In this document: positions 1-9,203 of the stretch, in pieces
Layout of the letters: each line of letters starts with the position of its first letter
How positions within the stretch are numbered: the stretch's first letter is position 1
Program-made: the position numbers and the translations under genes
Assembly (NCBI GenBank): GCA_964559125.1
Contig: CAZLGW010000019.1
Location: forward strand, 1-64,000
Source of the DNA: Ravibacter sp964559125
GTDB taxonomy: Bacteria > Bacteroidota > Bacteroidia > Cytophagales > Spirosomataceae
Reading direction: 5' to 3'
DNA: 64,000 nucleotides
The notes under the pieces: generated by a model
What the model saw: only the letters and a program-made list of their open reading frames with translations
Databases searched by the model: none
Told to the model about the DNA's origin: nothing

Positions 1-74
1 TTGCGAAAATTTGACCTCCGGGGCCTACACAAAATGTATTTCCAAGGGAAGCCTATGTGGTGATTTTTTTCTTT

Positions 75-533
75 TTAAAGATCCCCCCTTTCGTTGTAAA
101 GAGGCAGATCGCCAAGGAATTCTATCTTTCCTTCCTCCCTTACACAAAAACAGAAATGCTCCAGCCCGTTGGTAACGGCCAGGTATCTGGGCTTCAGGGT
201 AAAGTTATATCGCGCGATCTGATCAAAGACGTTGTTTTTTATCCGCACTCCGGGAGCTTTGCATTCCACCAGCAGGAACGGGATTCCGTCGGTGCCCAGC
301 ACCATGATGTCCGACCGTTTCCTTAATGCATGGTAATAAACGCCCGTCTCGACTGCAAAAAGCGAACGGGGATAGCCGTAGCTATCGATCAGGAGATGGA
401 TAAAATGTTGCCGTACCCACTCTTCCGGCGAAAGAAAGACAAACTTTCTCCGGATAATATCGAATATATAGGGTTTTCCGTCAACTTCTTTAACTTTACA
501 AGAGAACGACGGAAGATTGAGACGAGGCAGCAT
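75..533 (-). CDS. HsdR N-terminal-like PD-(D/E)XK nuclease domain protein
   Basis: A 152-residue protein that consists only of a type I restriction HsdR N-terminal-like nuclease domain. A PD-(D/E)XK core is visible: PEEWVRQH near residue 36, RSD with Asp75, and the strand FLLVECKAP with Glu90 and Lys92. There is no helicase or translocase part, so it is not a restriction enzyme by itself. Stand-alone proteins of this kind are common in Bacteroidota, where I recall them near the DNA polymerase III delta gene; that neighbour would lie outside the window. I chose the ATG at 533 because the family usually begins MLPxLNLP; an in-frame ATG at 575 would add 14 residues. It is divergent from the AMP nucleosidase gene. 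Bases 1-74 hold nothing I can support. The substrate is unknown. Confidence 0.8.
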   Translation of the reverse strand: MLPRLNLPSFSCKVKEVDGKPYIFDIIRRKFVFLSPEEWVRQHFIHLLIDSYGYPRSLFAVETGVYYHALRKRSDIMVLGTDGIPFLLVECKAPGVRIKNNVFDQIARYNFTLKPRYLAVTNGLEHFCFCVREEGKIEFLGDLPLYNERGDL

Positions 534-619
534 AGCCGTAAAATTGCGGTATAGAGACCATATTTCAAAAATCAACTCCCCTGTTTCGATGCTTTATTAC
601 GAAACAGTCTTTGCCTGGA

Positions 620-1390
620 ATGAAAACCAAGAAGGATATCGTTGAAAACTGGCTGCCCAGGTACACCGGCACTGCGCTCGGCGAGTTCGGAGAATATATT
701 CTCCTTACAAACTTCATTAATTACGTTACATTATTTTCAGAAAAGTTCGGGGTAGAGATCAGGGGCCTGGGCCGCGCCATGCAGACTGCTACCGCAAATA
801 ACATAACCATTATCAACTTCGGGATGGGAAGCCCGATGGCAGCTACTATCATGGACCTGCTTTCGTCCATAGCCCCGAAAGCGGTCCTGTTTCTCGGGAA
901 ATGCGGCGGATTGAAAAAGACACAGATCGGCGATCTCATTCTCCCGATCGCCGCTATAAGGGGCGAAGGGACAAGCGACGATTACATGCCCCCGGAAATC
1001 CCCGCCCTCCCCTCTTTCCGCCTCCAGAGGGCGGTTTCGTCCACCATTATCAAGCACGAGCTCGACTACTGGACAGGTACCTGCTACACCACCAACAGGC
1101 GGATATGGGAGCACGACGAAGGGTTTAAGGATTATCTCCGGGAAATACGCACCCTGGCCATAGATATGGAAACGGCTACCATTTTCATTGCCGGCTTTGC
1201 CAATGCCATCCCACACGGCGCCCTCCTGCTGGTTTCCGATAATCCTTTAATTCCGGAAGGAGTTAAAACGGAAGCAAGCGACGAGAGGGTCACACAGCAA
1301 TATGTCAACCGGCATCTCCAGATCGGCATCGATGCATTGACGGAGCTTGCCGTTTCAGGAGAATCGGTGAAGCATCTGAGGTTTGAGTGA
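620..1390 (+). CDS. amn: AMP nucleosidase
   Basis: Predicted cytosolic nucleoside phosphorylase-fold enzyme that hydrolyses AMP to adenine and ribose 5-phosphate, a purine salvage and AMP-control step. The 256-residue chain is the short form lacking the N-terminal domain of the Escherichia coli enzyme. Visible family signs are the phosphate/ribose-binding stretch INFGMGSPMA, the glycine-rich LFLGKCGGL, the substrate-site segment AIDMETAT, and LLVSDNPL near the end. The ATG at 620 follows an in-frame TTG at 611 and is the more likely start. It stands alone, divergent from the HsdR-N-like gene and tail-to-tail with the next gene 13 bp away. Another purine or MTA/SAH nucleosidase is possible, but the full-length match favours AMP nucleosidase. 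Confidence 0.85.
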   Translation: MKTKKDIVENWLPRYTGTALGEFGEYILLTNFINYVTLFSEKFGVEIRGLGRAMQTATANNITIINFGMGSPMAATIMDLLSSIAPKAVLFLGKCGGLKKTQIGDLILPIAAIRGEGTSDDYMPPEIPALPSFRLQRAVSSTIIKHELDYWTGTCYTTNRRIWEHDEGFKDYLREIRTLAIDMETATIFIAGFANAIPHGALLLVSDNPLIPEGVKTEASDERVTQQYVNRHLQIGIDALTELAVSGESVKHLRFE

Positions 1391-1403
1391 AGCCCCCGGC
1401 CCC

Positions 1404-2957
1404 CTACAAATCCTTCAGCAATTCCTCTATATTCCTGTAAATAACCGGCGCCGTTTCAGGTCCCAGTGAATTAACCTCGCCATACGGACCTTTATCCCGG
1501 CCATAAGTGTAGGGAGCACGGGTATCCCACTGGCTTTTAGGAATTATATAGCCTACTTCGTCGTTAGACAGGCCGACAAAGAACTTATACCGATGCTTCA
1601 TGAGCTCCCGTATAGAAGGCGTTTCAACAGGCTGTAGTCCGAAATCCCCGCCTTCAGGAGCTTCCACCCCACCGTTCAGAATCTCAGGGTACAGCTCTCC
1701 CGGCACATGCACAAATGCGGCAGGCCCCAACGACCACGCTGCTACTTCAGAGCGAAGATGCCTGCGCTTCACGTAACCTCTTTTGAAAATCCCCAGAAAA
1801 CCTGCCAGCCTGAAAAGCTTGTTTTCGACTTTCAGGGCAATGGTCCTTGCGCGCAGCCCTATAGCGGCCGAATCAACGGTTTCTACTGCATCCGATCGGA
1901 GCGCTTTTAAGGAGATAAGCGCCAGTGCAGTTCCCTGGGCTTCGGCTTTCTCAAAAGTAGCACCGGTTAAAATTTTCTGCGAAAAGGGATGATAGATCGT
2001 ATCCGGCGGACGTGTAGTCATAAGCCCGCCTACAGCGCCGTTTGCAAACAAAGCGATGCCTCCCACTCCTTCTTCGACCAGGCTATCTCCCTTATAGACC
2101 CCCTCTTCAAGGTATTTCCGGTAGTAATGCGGAAAGTCGGAAGTCAGCATCACATTGCCCGACCAGAGTGTTTCGGGGTGATTTCCCCAGTTTAAAAGCG
2201 TCCCGATCGTTTTCCCGGTCTCGAGGTCGACCGCCTGCATAAGACGTATGCCTGCATCCAGTACCCTGGGTGGCCTGGAGTCTCCTACCAGCGGAATAGC
2301 TGCGGAAAGGTCCTCTGCAAACTTCAGCCTGGCCGGCCGCGCCGATTGGTAAGCTTCTTCTACCGCCGCTACGATCTGGTTTGTCACCGTCTCCAGGTAC
2401 TGATCGTCTGTGCCGCGCTTCAACACGCCGGCTCCCCACATACCCATCAGGTCGGGGGAAGAATGAACGTGTGTACTGGCAATAATGACATAATCCAACC
2501 CCAGAGATGTCTTTATTCTTTTCCGGGCAGTTACCACGTCGTCATGACCGAAGCCCATCATATCTATCACGCAAAGCGCCAACCTGTGCCTTCCGTCGTC
2601 TACCACCATTGCCCGGGCCCACAACGGGTCATTCACCCCGTTGGCCGGTCTTCCCTGGTGAAATCCAGCCATCCATACCGCATCAAATTTGCCGTTTCCA
2701 TTCAGGTCATTAAAAGAATCCCCGTCTTTGCGGTTGTATTTTGAATCTCCGTTGGCATCATTCCACGTATCGAATCCCAGAGGCGTAATGTCCTTCTTCG
2801 AAAATCCTATCCGTACCTGACCGGGCTTTCCGGCTTTGATGCTCAGATCCACCTCATAGCCCGGATGCCGGTCTTTAAGCTGGCTATACCCGTATATCAG
2901 GCCAATCAACAGGATTACTACTAAACCGATACCGGTTCTGATCAGTATTTTTTTCAC
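1404..2957 (-). CDS. Neutral/alkaline ceramidase-like membrane-anchored hydrolase
   Basis: A 517-residue protein with an N-terminal signal anchor (basic MKK, then a hydrophobic run to about residue 27), so it probably acts outside the inner membrane. The body resembles the N-terminal domain of neutral/alkaline ceramidases: FSKKDITP near the start, ASTHVHSSPD carrying likely zinc-binding histidines, LLNWGNHPETLW, and a late VHVPGELYPE segment. An Asp/Asn-rich insert near residues 64-93 (DANGDSKYN, DLNGNGKFD) looks like paired calcium-binding loops. True ceramidase activity is not shown; many Bacteroidota homologues have unknown substrates. It is a single gene, convergent with the AMP nucleosidase gene and 76 bp upstream of the coding start of nothing else on its strand. 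Confidence 0.75.
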   Translation of the reverse strand: MKKILIRTGIGLVVILLIGLIYGYSQLKDRHPGYEVDLSIKAGKPGQVRIGFSKKDITPLGFDTWNDANGDSKYNRKDGDSFNDLNGNGKFDAVWMAGFHQGRPANGVNDPLWARAMVVDDGRHRLALCVIDMMGFGHDDVVTARKRIKTSLGLDYVIIASTHVHSSPDLMGMWGAGVLKRGTDDQYLETVTNQIVAAVEEAYQSARPARLKFAEDLSAAIPLVGDSRPPRVLDAGIRLMQAVDLETGKTIGTLLNWGNHPETLWSGNVMLTSDFPHYYRKYLEEGVYKGDSLVEEGVGGIALFANGAVGGLMTTRPPDTIYHPFSQKILTGATFEKAEAQGTALALISLKALRSDAVETVDSAAIGLRARTIALKVENKLFRLAGFLGIFKRGYVKRRHLRSEVAAWSLGPAAFVHVPGELYPEILNGGVEAPEGGDFGLQPVETPSIRELMKHRYKFFVGLSNDEVGYIIPKSQWDTRAPYTYGRDKGPYGEVNSLGPETAPVIYRNIEELLKDL

Positions 2958-3033
2958 AAAATTTGAATTTACATATGCCGCATACAGACTTGCACCCGCA
3001 AAGTATTTACTGCGTGCCGACTTTACAGTACCC

Positions 3034-4386
3034 CTATTTCTCCAGCTTTTTTAGCTCTGCGGCTATAAACTCTTTTGAAAGCAGATTGGCACCGATCATG
3101 ACCGCTTCTATCCTGCGGGTATTGGAAATGTTTTCAAGAGGGTTGGCGGCCAGGAGTACCAGGTCGGAATCGAAGCCTTTCCTAACCGCTCCCGAATCCT
3201 TTTTCCCGAGAAACTTCGCCACGTTGACCGTACCGGTACGGAGTGCTTCATAAGGCGTAAGGCCGGCGTCGGTAAGATATTTCAGCTCGTGGTGGATGGA
3301 AAACCCGGGCACATTCAGTATCTGGGGAGCATCCGAGCCCAGCAGGAGATTAACTCCCCCTTTCTGACATGCCAGCAACAGCTGATGCCTCAGGTCTATA
3401 AAGGCCTTTGCATGGGCAAGATTAAATCCGGCTCCACTATTGTAGTTCCGCTTTACCTGGAGCCATCTTTCACGCTCTCCGGGCTCCATGTACTTCAGAT
3501 CCGGATCATTCTCGAAATGCTCCGCTCCTTCCGGGGCGAGCCATCTCTCGGCAAGCGCTTCTGTCGGCACCACCGCGATATTGTTTTCCTTAAGCGCTTT
3601 CACAAGGCCCTGGATCTTCGAGCGGTCAGCCTTATAAGCTATCCTGGTCCCGAAAAGCCCCGTTTCCTGGGCCGCCATCGTATCGATCCCCGGAGTAAGC
3701 GCTTCTATAAACCCGTCGAGATGATCGATTGTGGCATACCGGGCTTCAATAGCTGCCCACACACCAACATTGAAAGAAACATGCCCGGCAATAGGAATTC
3801 CCACTTCTCTGGCCGTCCGGGCTATACCCGGGAAAGTAGCTTTTGTAAGACCCGGATGCAGCTTCAGGAAATCATAGCCGGCTTTTTTCTGCTCCCGTAC
3901 CATCTCGATACCTCTCTCAGGGCTTCTGACGCTCTGTCCGCTGAAAGAAGGCCCTGATGTGATAAAATGAGGGCCCAGGATCTCGCCCGACCTTATTTTA
4001 TCTCTCAGTTCGAGATGCTTCGGGCTACCAAGCATACCGCGTATGTTGGTGATACCGTTAGCCAGGTAAAGCGTCAGTACTTCCTTCATAGGGCCGAGGT
4101 CTTCCACCTGCGGTACGTGAGCGTGCATTTCGCTCCAGCCAGGCAGCAGGTACTTGCCCTTTCCGTCAATCACCGTTGCTCCTGCAGGTATTTTGACCTT
4201 TCCTGCAGGGCCCATATCCGTGATCTTCCCGTTTCTCACCACCACATGATGATCCCGCAAAACTTCCTCCCTGTCCATCGGGACCACGTTCACCGAAGAA
4301 AAAACCAAAGTCTTATCCTTATAGATACCCAATCCCTGGCTCCACACATTCGCAGAAACAAGCAAAAAAAACAAAAAACGATACAT
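3034..4386 (-). CDS. Secreted amidohydrolase (imidazolonepropionase-like)
   Basis: Metal-dependent hydrolase of the amidohydrolase superfamily, about 450 residues. The ATG at 4386 is chosen because it begins a signal peptide (MYRFLFFLLVSANVWSQ); an upstream in-frame ATG would put 31 unrelated residues in front. Catalytic signs are the HxH pair in GWSEMHAHVP, KLHPG (position of the bridging Lys), IAGHVSF, TIDHLDG and the late Asp in LLLGSDAPQ. The C-terminal part VRKGFDSDLVLLAANPL is the small beta-sandwich typical of the family. It lies downstream of pgi on the same strand, 142 bp away, with no evident pathway link. Homologues include dipeptidases and imidazolonepropionase relatives; the substrate cannot be read from sequence. 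Confidence 0.85.
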   Translation of the reverse strand: MYRFLFFLLVSANVWSQGLGIYKDKTLVFSSVNVVPMDREEVLRDHHVVVRNGKITDMGPAGKVKIPAGATVIDGKGKYLLPGWSEMHAHVPQVEDLGPMKEVLTLYLANGITNIRGMLGSPKHLELRDKIRSGEILGPHFITSGPSFSGQSVRSPERGIEMVREQKKAGYDFLKLHPGLTKATFPGIARTAREVGIPIAGHVSFNVGVWAAIEARYATIDHLDGFIEALTPGIDTMAAQETGLFGTRIAYKADRSKIQGLVKALKENNIAVVPTEALAERWLAPEGAEHFENDPDLKYMEPGERERWLQVKRNYNSGAGFNLAHAKAFIDLRHQLLLACQKGGVNLLLGSDAPQILNVPGFSIHHELKYLTDAGLTPYEALRTGTVNVAKFLGKKDSGAVRKGFDSDLVLLAANPLENISNTRRIEAVMIGANLLSKEFIAAELKKLEK

Positions 4387-4528
4387 GGCTGGCTGGTTTA
4401 AATGGTCAAAAAAAGCACAAAAACTTACATGCCTCTCATCCCGAAAAGACGAAAGGCATGTTTTTCTACCCGGGATCAACGTACCGAAAAACGGGAAAAC
4501 CCCTTGTTTTCAGAGACTTATATAGTAC

Positions 4529-6178
4529 CTATCTCCAGCGCTTATACTGGTTGATCAGGCCATTCGTCGACACGTCGTGCGAAGAAACCGGGGCATCACT
4601 TTTTAGTTCCGGGTAGATTTTATTGGCCAGTTGCTTACCCAGCTCGACGCCCCATTGATCAAAGCTGAATATATTCCAGATCACACCCTGCACGAATATC
4701 TTATGCTCATAAAGCGCGATCAGCGTACCCAGGGTCCTGGGTGTTATTTTTCTGACCAGGAAAGAATTGGTCGGACGATTTCCTTCGAAAACCTTAAACG
4801 GTACAAGAAAGTCGATCTCTTCCTTAGATTTCCCGGAACTGCTCAGCTCGGCACGCACTTCTTCGGCAGTTTTGCCGTTCATCAGTGCCTCGGTCTGGGC
4901 AAAGAAGTTGGACAGCAGCATCTGGTGGTGTTCTCCTACGGGGTTATGGCTGACAGCCGGCGCTATGAAATCGGCGGGAACCAGCTTCGTTCCCTGGTGG
5001 ATAAGCTGGTAGAATGCATGTTGACCGTTGGTACCCGGCTCACCCCAGATAACCGGCCCGGTCTGGTAATCCACAGGCTTACCGTCCCGTCCTACATATT
5101 TACCGTTGCTCTCCATATCTCCCTGCTGGAAATAGGCGGCAAAACGGTGCATGTACTGGTCATACGGGAGGATAGCATGCGACTGAGCACCGAAGAAATT
5201 GTTATACCATATGCCCAGCAGCCCCAGGATAACCGGGATATTCCTATCAAAACGTGCAGTTCTGAAATGCTGGTCGGCATCGTGCGCGCCCGCCAGGAGC
5301 TGCTCGAAATTTGAGTATCCTATATAGATCGCTATCGACAAGCCTATGGCCGACCATAGCGAATACCTGCCTCCTACCCAATCCCAGAACCCGAACATAT
5401 TGGCTGTATCGATACCGAATTTAGCCACTTCACCCCCGTTTGTCGACAGGGCTGCAAAATGCTTTTTGATAGCCTCGGCGTCGCCGGCTGCATCAAGAAA
5501 CCATTTTCTTGCCGTATGGGCATTAGCCATCGTTTCCTGGGTTGTGAAAGTCTTGGAAGCGATCAGGAACAACGTTGTTTCAGGATTCAGCGGCTTAAGG
5601 GTTTCAACGATATGGGTACCATCCACGTTCGAAACAAAATGGACGTTCAGTCCTTTTTTGGCGTAAGGCCTCAGGGCTTCTGTAACCATTACTGGCCCCA
5701 GGTCGCTTCCGCCGATCCCGATATTCACCACGTCGGTGATGGCCTTTCCTGAATAGCCTTTCCACTCCCCACTCCTGATCTTCCCCGAAAATTCCTTCAT
5801 TCTATCCAGCACCTGGTTCACGTCCGGCATTACATCTTTCCCATCGGAAAGAATGGGGGTATTCGACCTGTTCCGGAGCGCTATGTGCAATACAGAGCGG
5901 TCTTCGGTAGCGTTGATCTTATCGCCGCCGAACATTTTTTCAATCGCATCTGCCAGTCCTGCTTCCTCAGCCAGCTGTATCAGGTAGCTCCTGGTACGCC
6001 CGTTGATTCGGTTTTTTGAATAATCGAGCAATATCTCCCCGAAACGGATCGAAAACTTTTTGAAACGATTCGGGTCTTCGGCAAACAAATCTTTCATATG
6101 CTGCCGGGCTATTGTCTTATGGTGCGTTTTCAATTTTTTAAACGCAGCGGTCTGATCAAACGGAATGGACTGAAGCAT
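4529..6178 (-). CDS. pgi: Glucose-6-phosphate isomerase
   Basis: Interconverts glucose 6-phosphate and fructose 6-phosphate in the cytosol. The 549-residue length from the ATG at 6178 (MLQSIPF) is the normal size of the long bacterial/eukaryotic form; an ATG 54 bp upstream would add atypical residues. Seen in the sequence: the phosphate-binding region NIGIGGSDLGP, ASKTFTTQET, the catalytic segment GRYSLWSAIGL, ESNGKYV, GEPGTNGQHAFYQ with the catalytic Glu and His region, and the C-terminal SFDQWGVELGK with the active-site Lys. It is divergent from alaS, and the 217-bp gap carries the alaS promoter and a short repetitive stretch. Confidence 0.97.
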   Translation of the reverse strand: MLQSIPFDQTAAFKKLKTHHKTIARQHMKDLFAEDPNRFKKFSIRFGEILLDYSKNRINGRTRSYLIQLAEEAGLADAIEKMFGGDKINATEDRSVLHIALRNRSNTPILSDGKDVMPDVNQVLDRMKEFSGKIRSGEWKGYSGKAITDVVNIGIGGSDLGPVMVTEALRPYAKKGLNVHFVSNVDGTHIVETLKPLNPETTLFLIASKTFTTQETMANAHTARKWFLDAAGDAEAIKKHFAALSTNGGEVAKFGIDTANMFGFWDWVGGRYSLWSAIGLSIAIYIGYSNFEQLLAGAHDADQHFRTARFDRNIPVILGLLGIWYNNFFGAQSHAILPYDQYMHRFAAYFQQGDMESNGKYVGRDGKPVDYQTGPVIWGEPGTNGQHAFYQLIHQGTKLVPADFIAPAVSHNPVGEHHQMLLSNFFAQTEALMNGKTAEEVRAELSSSGKSKEEIDFLVPFKVFEGNRPTNSFLVRKITPRTLGTLIALYEHKIFVQGVIWNIFSFDQWGVELGKQLANKIYPELKSDAPVSSHDVSTNGLINQYKRWR

Positions 6179-6249
6179 GGTTATAATGTTATACGTTATT
6201 GGTACCAGACGCAAATCTATGGCATATTCCATGAAATAGCTATCGGAAT

Positions 6250-6291
6250 TCAGCTCTCGGCTGTCAGAAATCAGCTGTCAGCTGTCGGCCT
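6250..6291. repeat. Short CAGCTGTC-type repeat cluster
   Basis: Between the divergent pgi and alaS genes, variants of the word CAGCTGTC or GGCTGTCAG occur four times within about 42 bp, some in tandem and some able to pair. It lies upstream of the alaS -7 box. Function unknown; it may be a copy of a dispersed intergenic repeat. Confidence 0.5.
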
Positions 6292-6317
6292 GAGCCCCCC
6301 GGATGAAATTTTATCAC

Positions 6318-6325
6318 TAAATTTG
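6318..6325 (+). promoter_or_regulatory. alaS promoter, -7 box
   Basis: TAAATTTG matches the Bacteroidota -7 consensus TAnnTTTG and lies 70 bp before the alaS start. No convincing -33 TTTG is visible at the expected distance, so this is a moderate call. Confidence 0.5.
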
Positions 6326-6395
6326 CGCCCGTTACAAAAAGGGGCATATACGAAAAATATACGCCCCGATTAATAGTTTATCATTACCGGATTAT

Positions 6396-9080
6396 ATGAC
6401 ATCCCAACAGATACGGCAGACATTTCTTGATTTTTTCCGCGAAAAATCGCACCTGATAGTGCCTTCGGCTCCCCTGGTGGCCAAGAACGACCCTACACTT
6501 ATGTTCAATAACTCGGGGATGGCCCAGTTCAAGGATTTTTTCCTCGGCAACGGAACGCCTCCTGCCAGAAGGATCGCCGATACCCAGAAATGCCTCCGTG
6601 TCTCCGGAAAGCACAATGACCTGGAAGATGTAGGGTTCGATACCTATCACCATACCATGTTCGAGATGCTGGGGAACTGGTCGTTCGGTGATTATTTTAA
6701 GAAAGAAGCGATCCAATGGGCATGGGAACTACTTACTGAAGTTTACCGGCTGCCGAAAGAGCGGCTCTACGTTTCGGTATTCGGAGGAGACGAAAAAGAC
6801 GGAATGCCTTTTGACCAGGAAGCGTGGGATTTATGGAAAGCCATCACCGGCGAAGAGCGCATCGTGCTGGGCAATAAAAAGGATAATTTCTGGGAAATGG
6901 GCGATACCGGTCCATGCGGTCCATGTTCGGAGATTCATATCGATCTCCGTCCGCAGGCAGAAGTAGACGCTGTCGGCGGCAAGTCGCTGGTCAACCAGGA
7001 TCATCCTCAGGTAATAGAGATATGGAACCTGGTCTTCATGCAGTTCGAAAGAAAAGCCGATGGAAGCCTTATCCCTCTGCCGGCCAGGCATGTAGATACC
7101 GGGATGGGCTTTGAAAGGCTTTGCATGGCTGTCCAGGGTAAAAAATCGAATTACGATACCGACGTATTCCGGCCTACCATCCAGATCCTGGAAGCACTTT
7201 CCGATAAAAGATATATTTCAGAATTCGATAACCCGGAACTGCCTGCCTCCCCTGAGCAGAACAGGATCAATATAGCCCTCCGGGTCATTGCCGATCATAT
7301 CCGTGCCGTATCTTTTGCCATTGCCGACGGGCAACTGCCCGGGAATGCGAAAGCGGGCTATGTGATCCGCCGCATCCTGCGCCGGGCCGTGCGATACGGT
7401 TATTCCGAGCTGGGACTCCAGGAGCCTTTCTTCCATAAGCTCGTCTATCCGTTGGCCGACCAGTTTGAAAGCGTTTTTCCCGGTTTGTACGAACAAAGGG
7501 ATTTCGTCCGCAACGTGATCCTTGAAGAAGAAAAAAGCTTCCTGCGTACGCTGGAGGCCGGGCTGAAAAGGCTCGATGTCATTATGGCCCAGCTTGCTGC
7601 CGCAGGCGGCGATACGATCGCGGGAGACGAAGCTTTCGAGTTGAGCGACACCTTCGGCTTCCCGGTTGACCTTACCGCCCTGATAGCCCGGGAAAAAGGG
7701 CTCAAAATCGACCATGAAGGCTATGAGCTGGCACTGGCCGGACAAAAGAAACGTTCGCGGCAGGATGCAGCCAAAGAAGCGACTGACTGGATCGAGCTCA
7801 GAGATTCCGAAGCAACCGAATTTGCAGGATACGACTCGCTTGAATCGGAAGCCCAGGTGCTGAAATACCGCCGGGTCAAAACCAAAACCGGTTCCGAATA
7901 CCATATAGTACTCGACCGGACTCCTTTTTATGCCGAAATGGGAGGACAGGTAGGTGACAAGGGGACATTAACTGTATCAGGTGGAAATTACGACGGAGAA
8001 CTCATCCGCATTACCGATACAAAAAAAGAGAATGACCTGTTTCTCCATATATCGGAAGATGAGAACATCGGGGAAATGCTGGACCAGGCAGCCGGCGTAA
8101 CGGCGAAAGTCGATGCGGAGCGCCGTGCCGACATCTCGGCCAATCATACGGCTACCCACCTGATGCTCGCTGCCATGCGCCGCGTGCTGGGCGCCCATGT
8201 GACCCAGAAGGGTTCCTACCTCGACGATAAAGTACTCCGGTTTGACTTCTCCCATTTTGCGAAGGTAACGGCTGAGGAGCTGGAACAGATAGAGGATATC
8301 GTTAACCGGAAGATCCGGGAAAATATTCTCCTGGATGAAAAAAGAAATGTACCGATCCAGCAGGCGCTGGAGGCAGGTGCGACTGCTACCTTCGGAGAAA
8401 AGTACGGAGATTACGTAAGAGTGATCACTTTCGAACCGGGCTTCTCGGTAGAGCTTTGCGGGGGAACCCACGTTCCGGCTACCGGAAAGATAGGTCTTTT
8501 CAGATTCATCTCCGAAGGTTCGGTATCGGCTGGTATCAGGCGTGTGGAAGCCGTAACCGGCGAAGGAGCCCTTCTCCTTACAAGAGAGCAGGACCATACG
8601 CTTTCTGCCCTGAAAGAGTTGTTAAGAAATCCTTCCGATCTGCTGAAACAGGCTCAATCGCTGCTCGACGAGCGGTCGGTCCTTCTGAAGAAAGTAGAGG
8701 CGCTCGAAAACGAAAAGCTGCAGCAGTTCAAAAAACACCTCATCGAAGCCGCAGAGGACAACGGCAGCTTCCGGCTGATTGTCAGCAAAGTCGAGGTGCC
8801 TAACCCGGATGCTCTTAAAAAACTCTCCTATGAGCTCAGGGATGAGGTGCCCGATCTCATCGCTGTTCTAGGCGCAGAGATAAACGGAAAACCTTTCCTG
8901 TCGATCTACATTGCAGAGAACCTGGTGAACGAGGCCGGCCTTCATGCAGGCAATATCGTAAAGGAACTCGCCAAAGAAATTAGGGGCGGTGGCGGTGGAC
9001 AGCCTTTCTTTGCTACTGCCGGTGGCTCCGATCCTGAAGGACTGGATCGCGCGCTTGCAAAGGGGAGAAAATCGTTTTAG
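6396..9080 (+). CDS. alaS: Alanyl-tRNA synthetase
   Basis: Charges tRNA-Ala with alanine and edits mischarged serine or glycine. The 894-residue protein is full length and starts MTSQQIRQTFLDFF, as usual for the family. Domains in order: class II catalytic core (motif 2 area FEMLGNWSFGDYF; DTGMGFERL), tRNA-recognition helices, the editing domain with zinc-binding HTATHLML and CGGTHV, and the C-terminal coiled coil plus glycine-rich tail (IRGGGGGQPFFATAGG). It is transcribed alone from a predicted promoter at 6318 and ends in a strong hairpin terminator at 9114. Confidence 0.98.
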   Translation: MTSQQIRQTFLDFFREKSHLIVPSAPLVAKNDPTLMFNNSGMAQFKDFFLGNGTPPARRIADTQKCLRVSGKHNDLEDVGFDTYHHTMFEMLGNWSFGDYFKKEAIQWAWELLTEVYRLPKERLYVSVFGGDEKDGMPFDQEAWDLWKAITGEERIVLGNKKDNFWEMGDTGPCGPCSEIHIDLRPQAEVDAVGGKSLVNQDHPQVIEIWNLVFMQFERKADGSLIPLPARHVDTGMGFERLCMAVQGKKSNYDTDVFRPTIQILEALSDKRYISEFDNPELPASPEQNRINIALRVIADHIRAVSFAIADGQLPGNAKAGYVIRRILRRAVRYGYSELGLQEPFFHKLVYPLADQFESVFPGLYEQRDFVRNVILEEEKSFLRTLEAGLKRLDVIMAQLAAAGGDTIAGDEAFELSDTFGFPVDLTALIAREKGLKIDHEGYELALAGQKKRSRQDAAKEATDWIELRDSEATEFAGYDSLESEAQVLKYRRVKTKTGSEYHIVLDRTPFYAEMGGQVGDKGTLTVSGGNYDGELIRITDTKKENDLFLHISEDENIGEMLDQAAGVTAKVDAERRADISANHTATHLMLAAMRRVLGAHVTQKGSYLDDKVLRFDFSHFAKVTAEELEQIEDIVNRKIRENILLDEKRNVPIQQALEAGATATFGEKYGDYVRVITFEPGFSVELCGGTHVPATGKIGLFRFISEGSVSAGIRRVEAVTGEGALLLTREQDHTLSALKELLRNPSDLLKQAQSLLDERSVLLKKVEALENEKLQQFKKHLIEAAEDNGSFRLIVSKVEVPNPDALKKLSYELRDEVPDLIAVLGAEINGKPFLSIYIAENLVNEAGLHAGNIVKELAKEIRGGGGGQPFFATAGGSDPEGLDRALAKGRKSF

Positions 9081-9113
9081 GGCTTTGCCGGGAATAGAAT
9101 GATGATTTTCTGA

Positions 9114-9151
9114 GGCCACGAATGCACGAATTCATGCATTCGTGGCCTTTT
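9114..9151 (+). terminator. alaS terminator hairpin
   Basis: Perfect 13-bp arms GGCCACGAATGCA (9114-9126) and its complement (9135-9147) enclose an 8-nt loop and are followed by TTTT. This is a classic intrinsic terminator. Its CCACGAAT core recurs in the hairpin at 42994. Confidence 0.85.
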
Positions 9152-9203
9152 CTTCGACCTTCGTGCATGCAATCTGCAATTAATATTTATTATCTTTCCG
9201 ACT

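Noticed and set aside
1..74. Possible C-terminal end of a plus-strand gene entering from the left edge (frame open to a TGA at 61-63)
   Set aside because: Only 20 codons are visible, without any recognisable motif.
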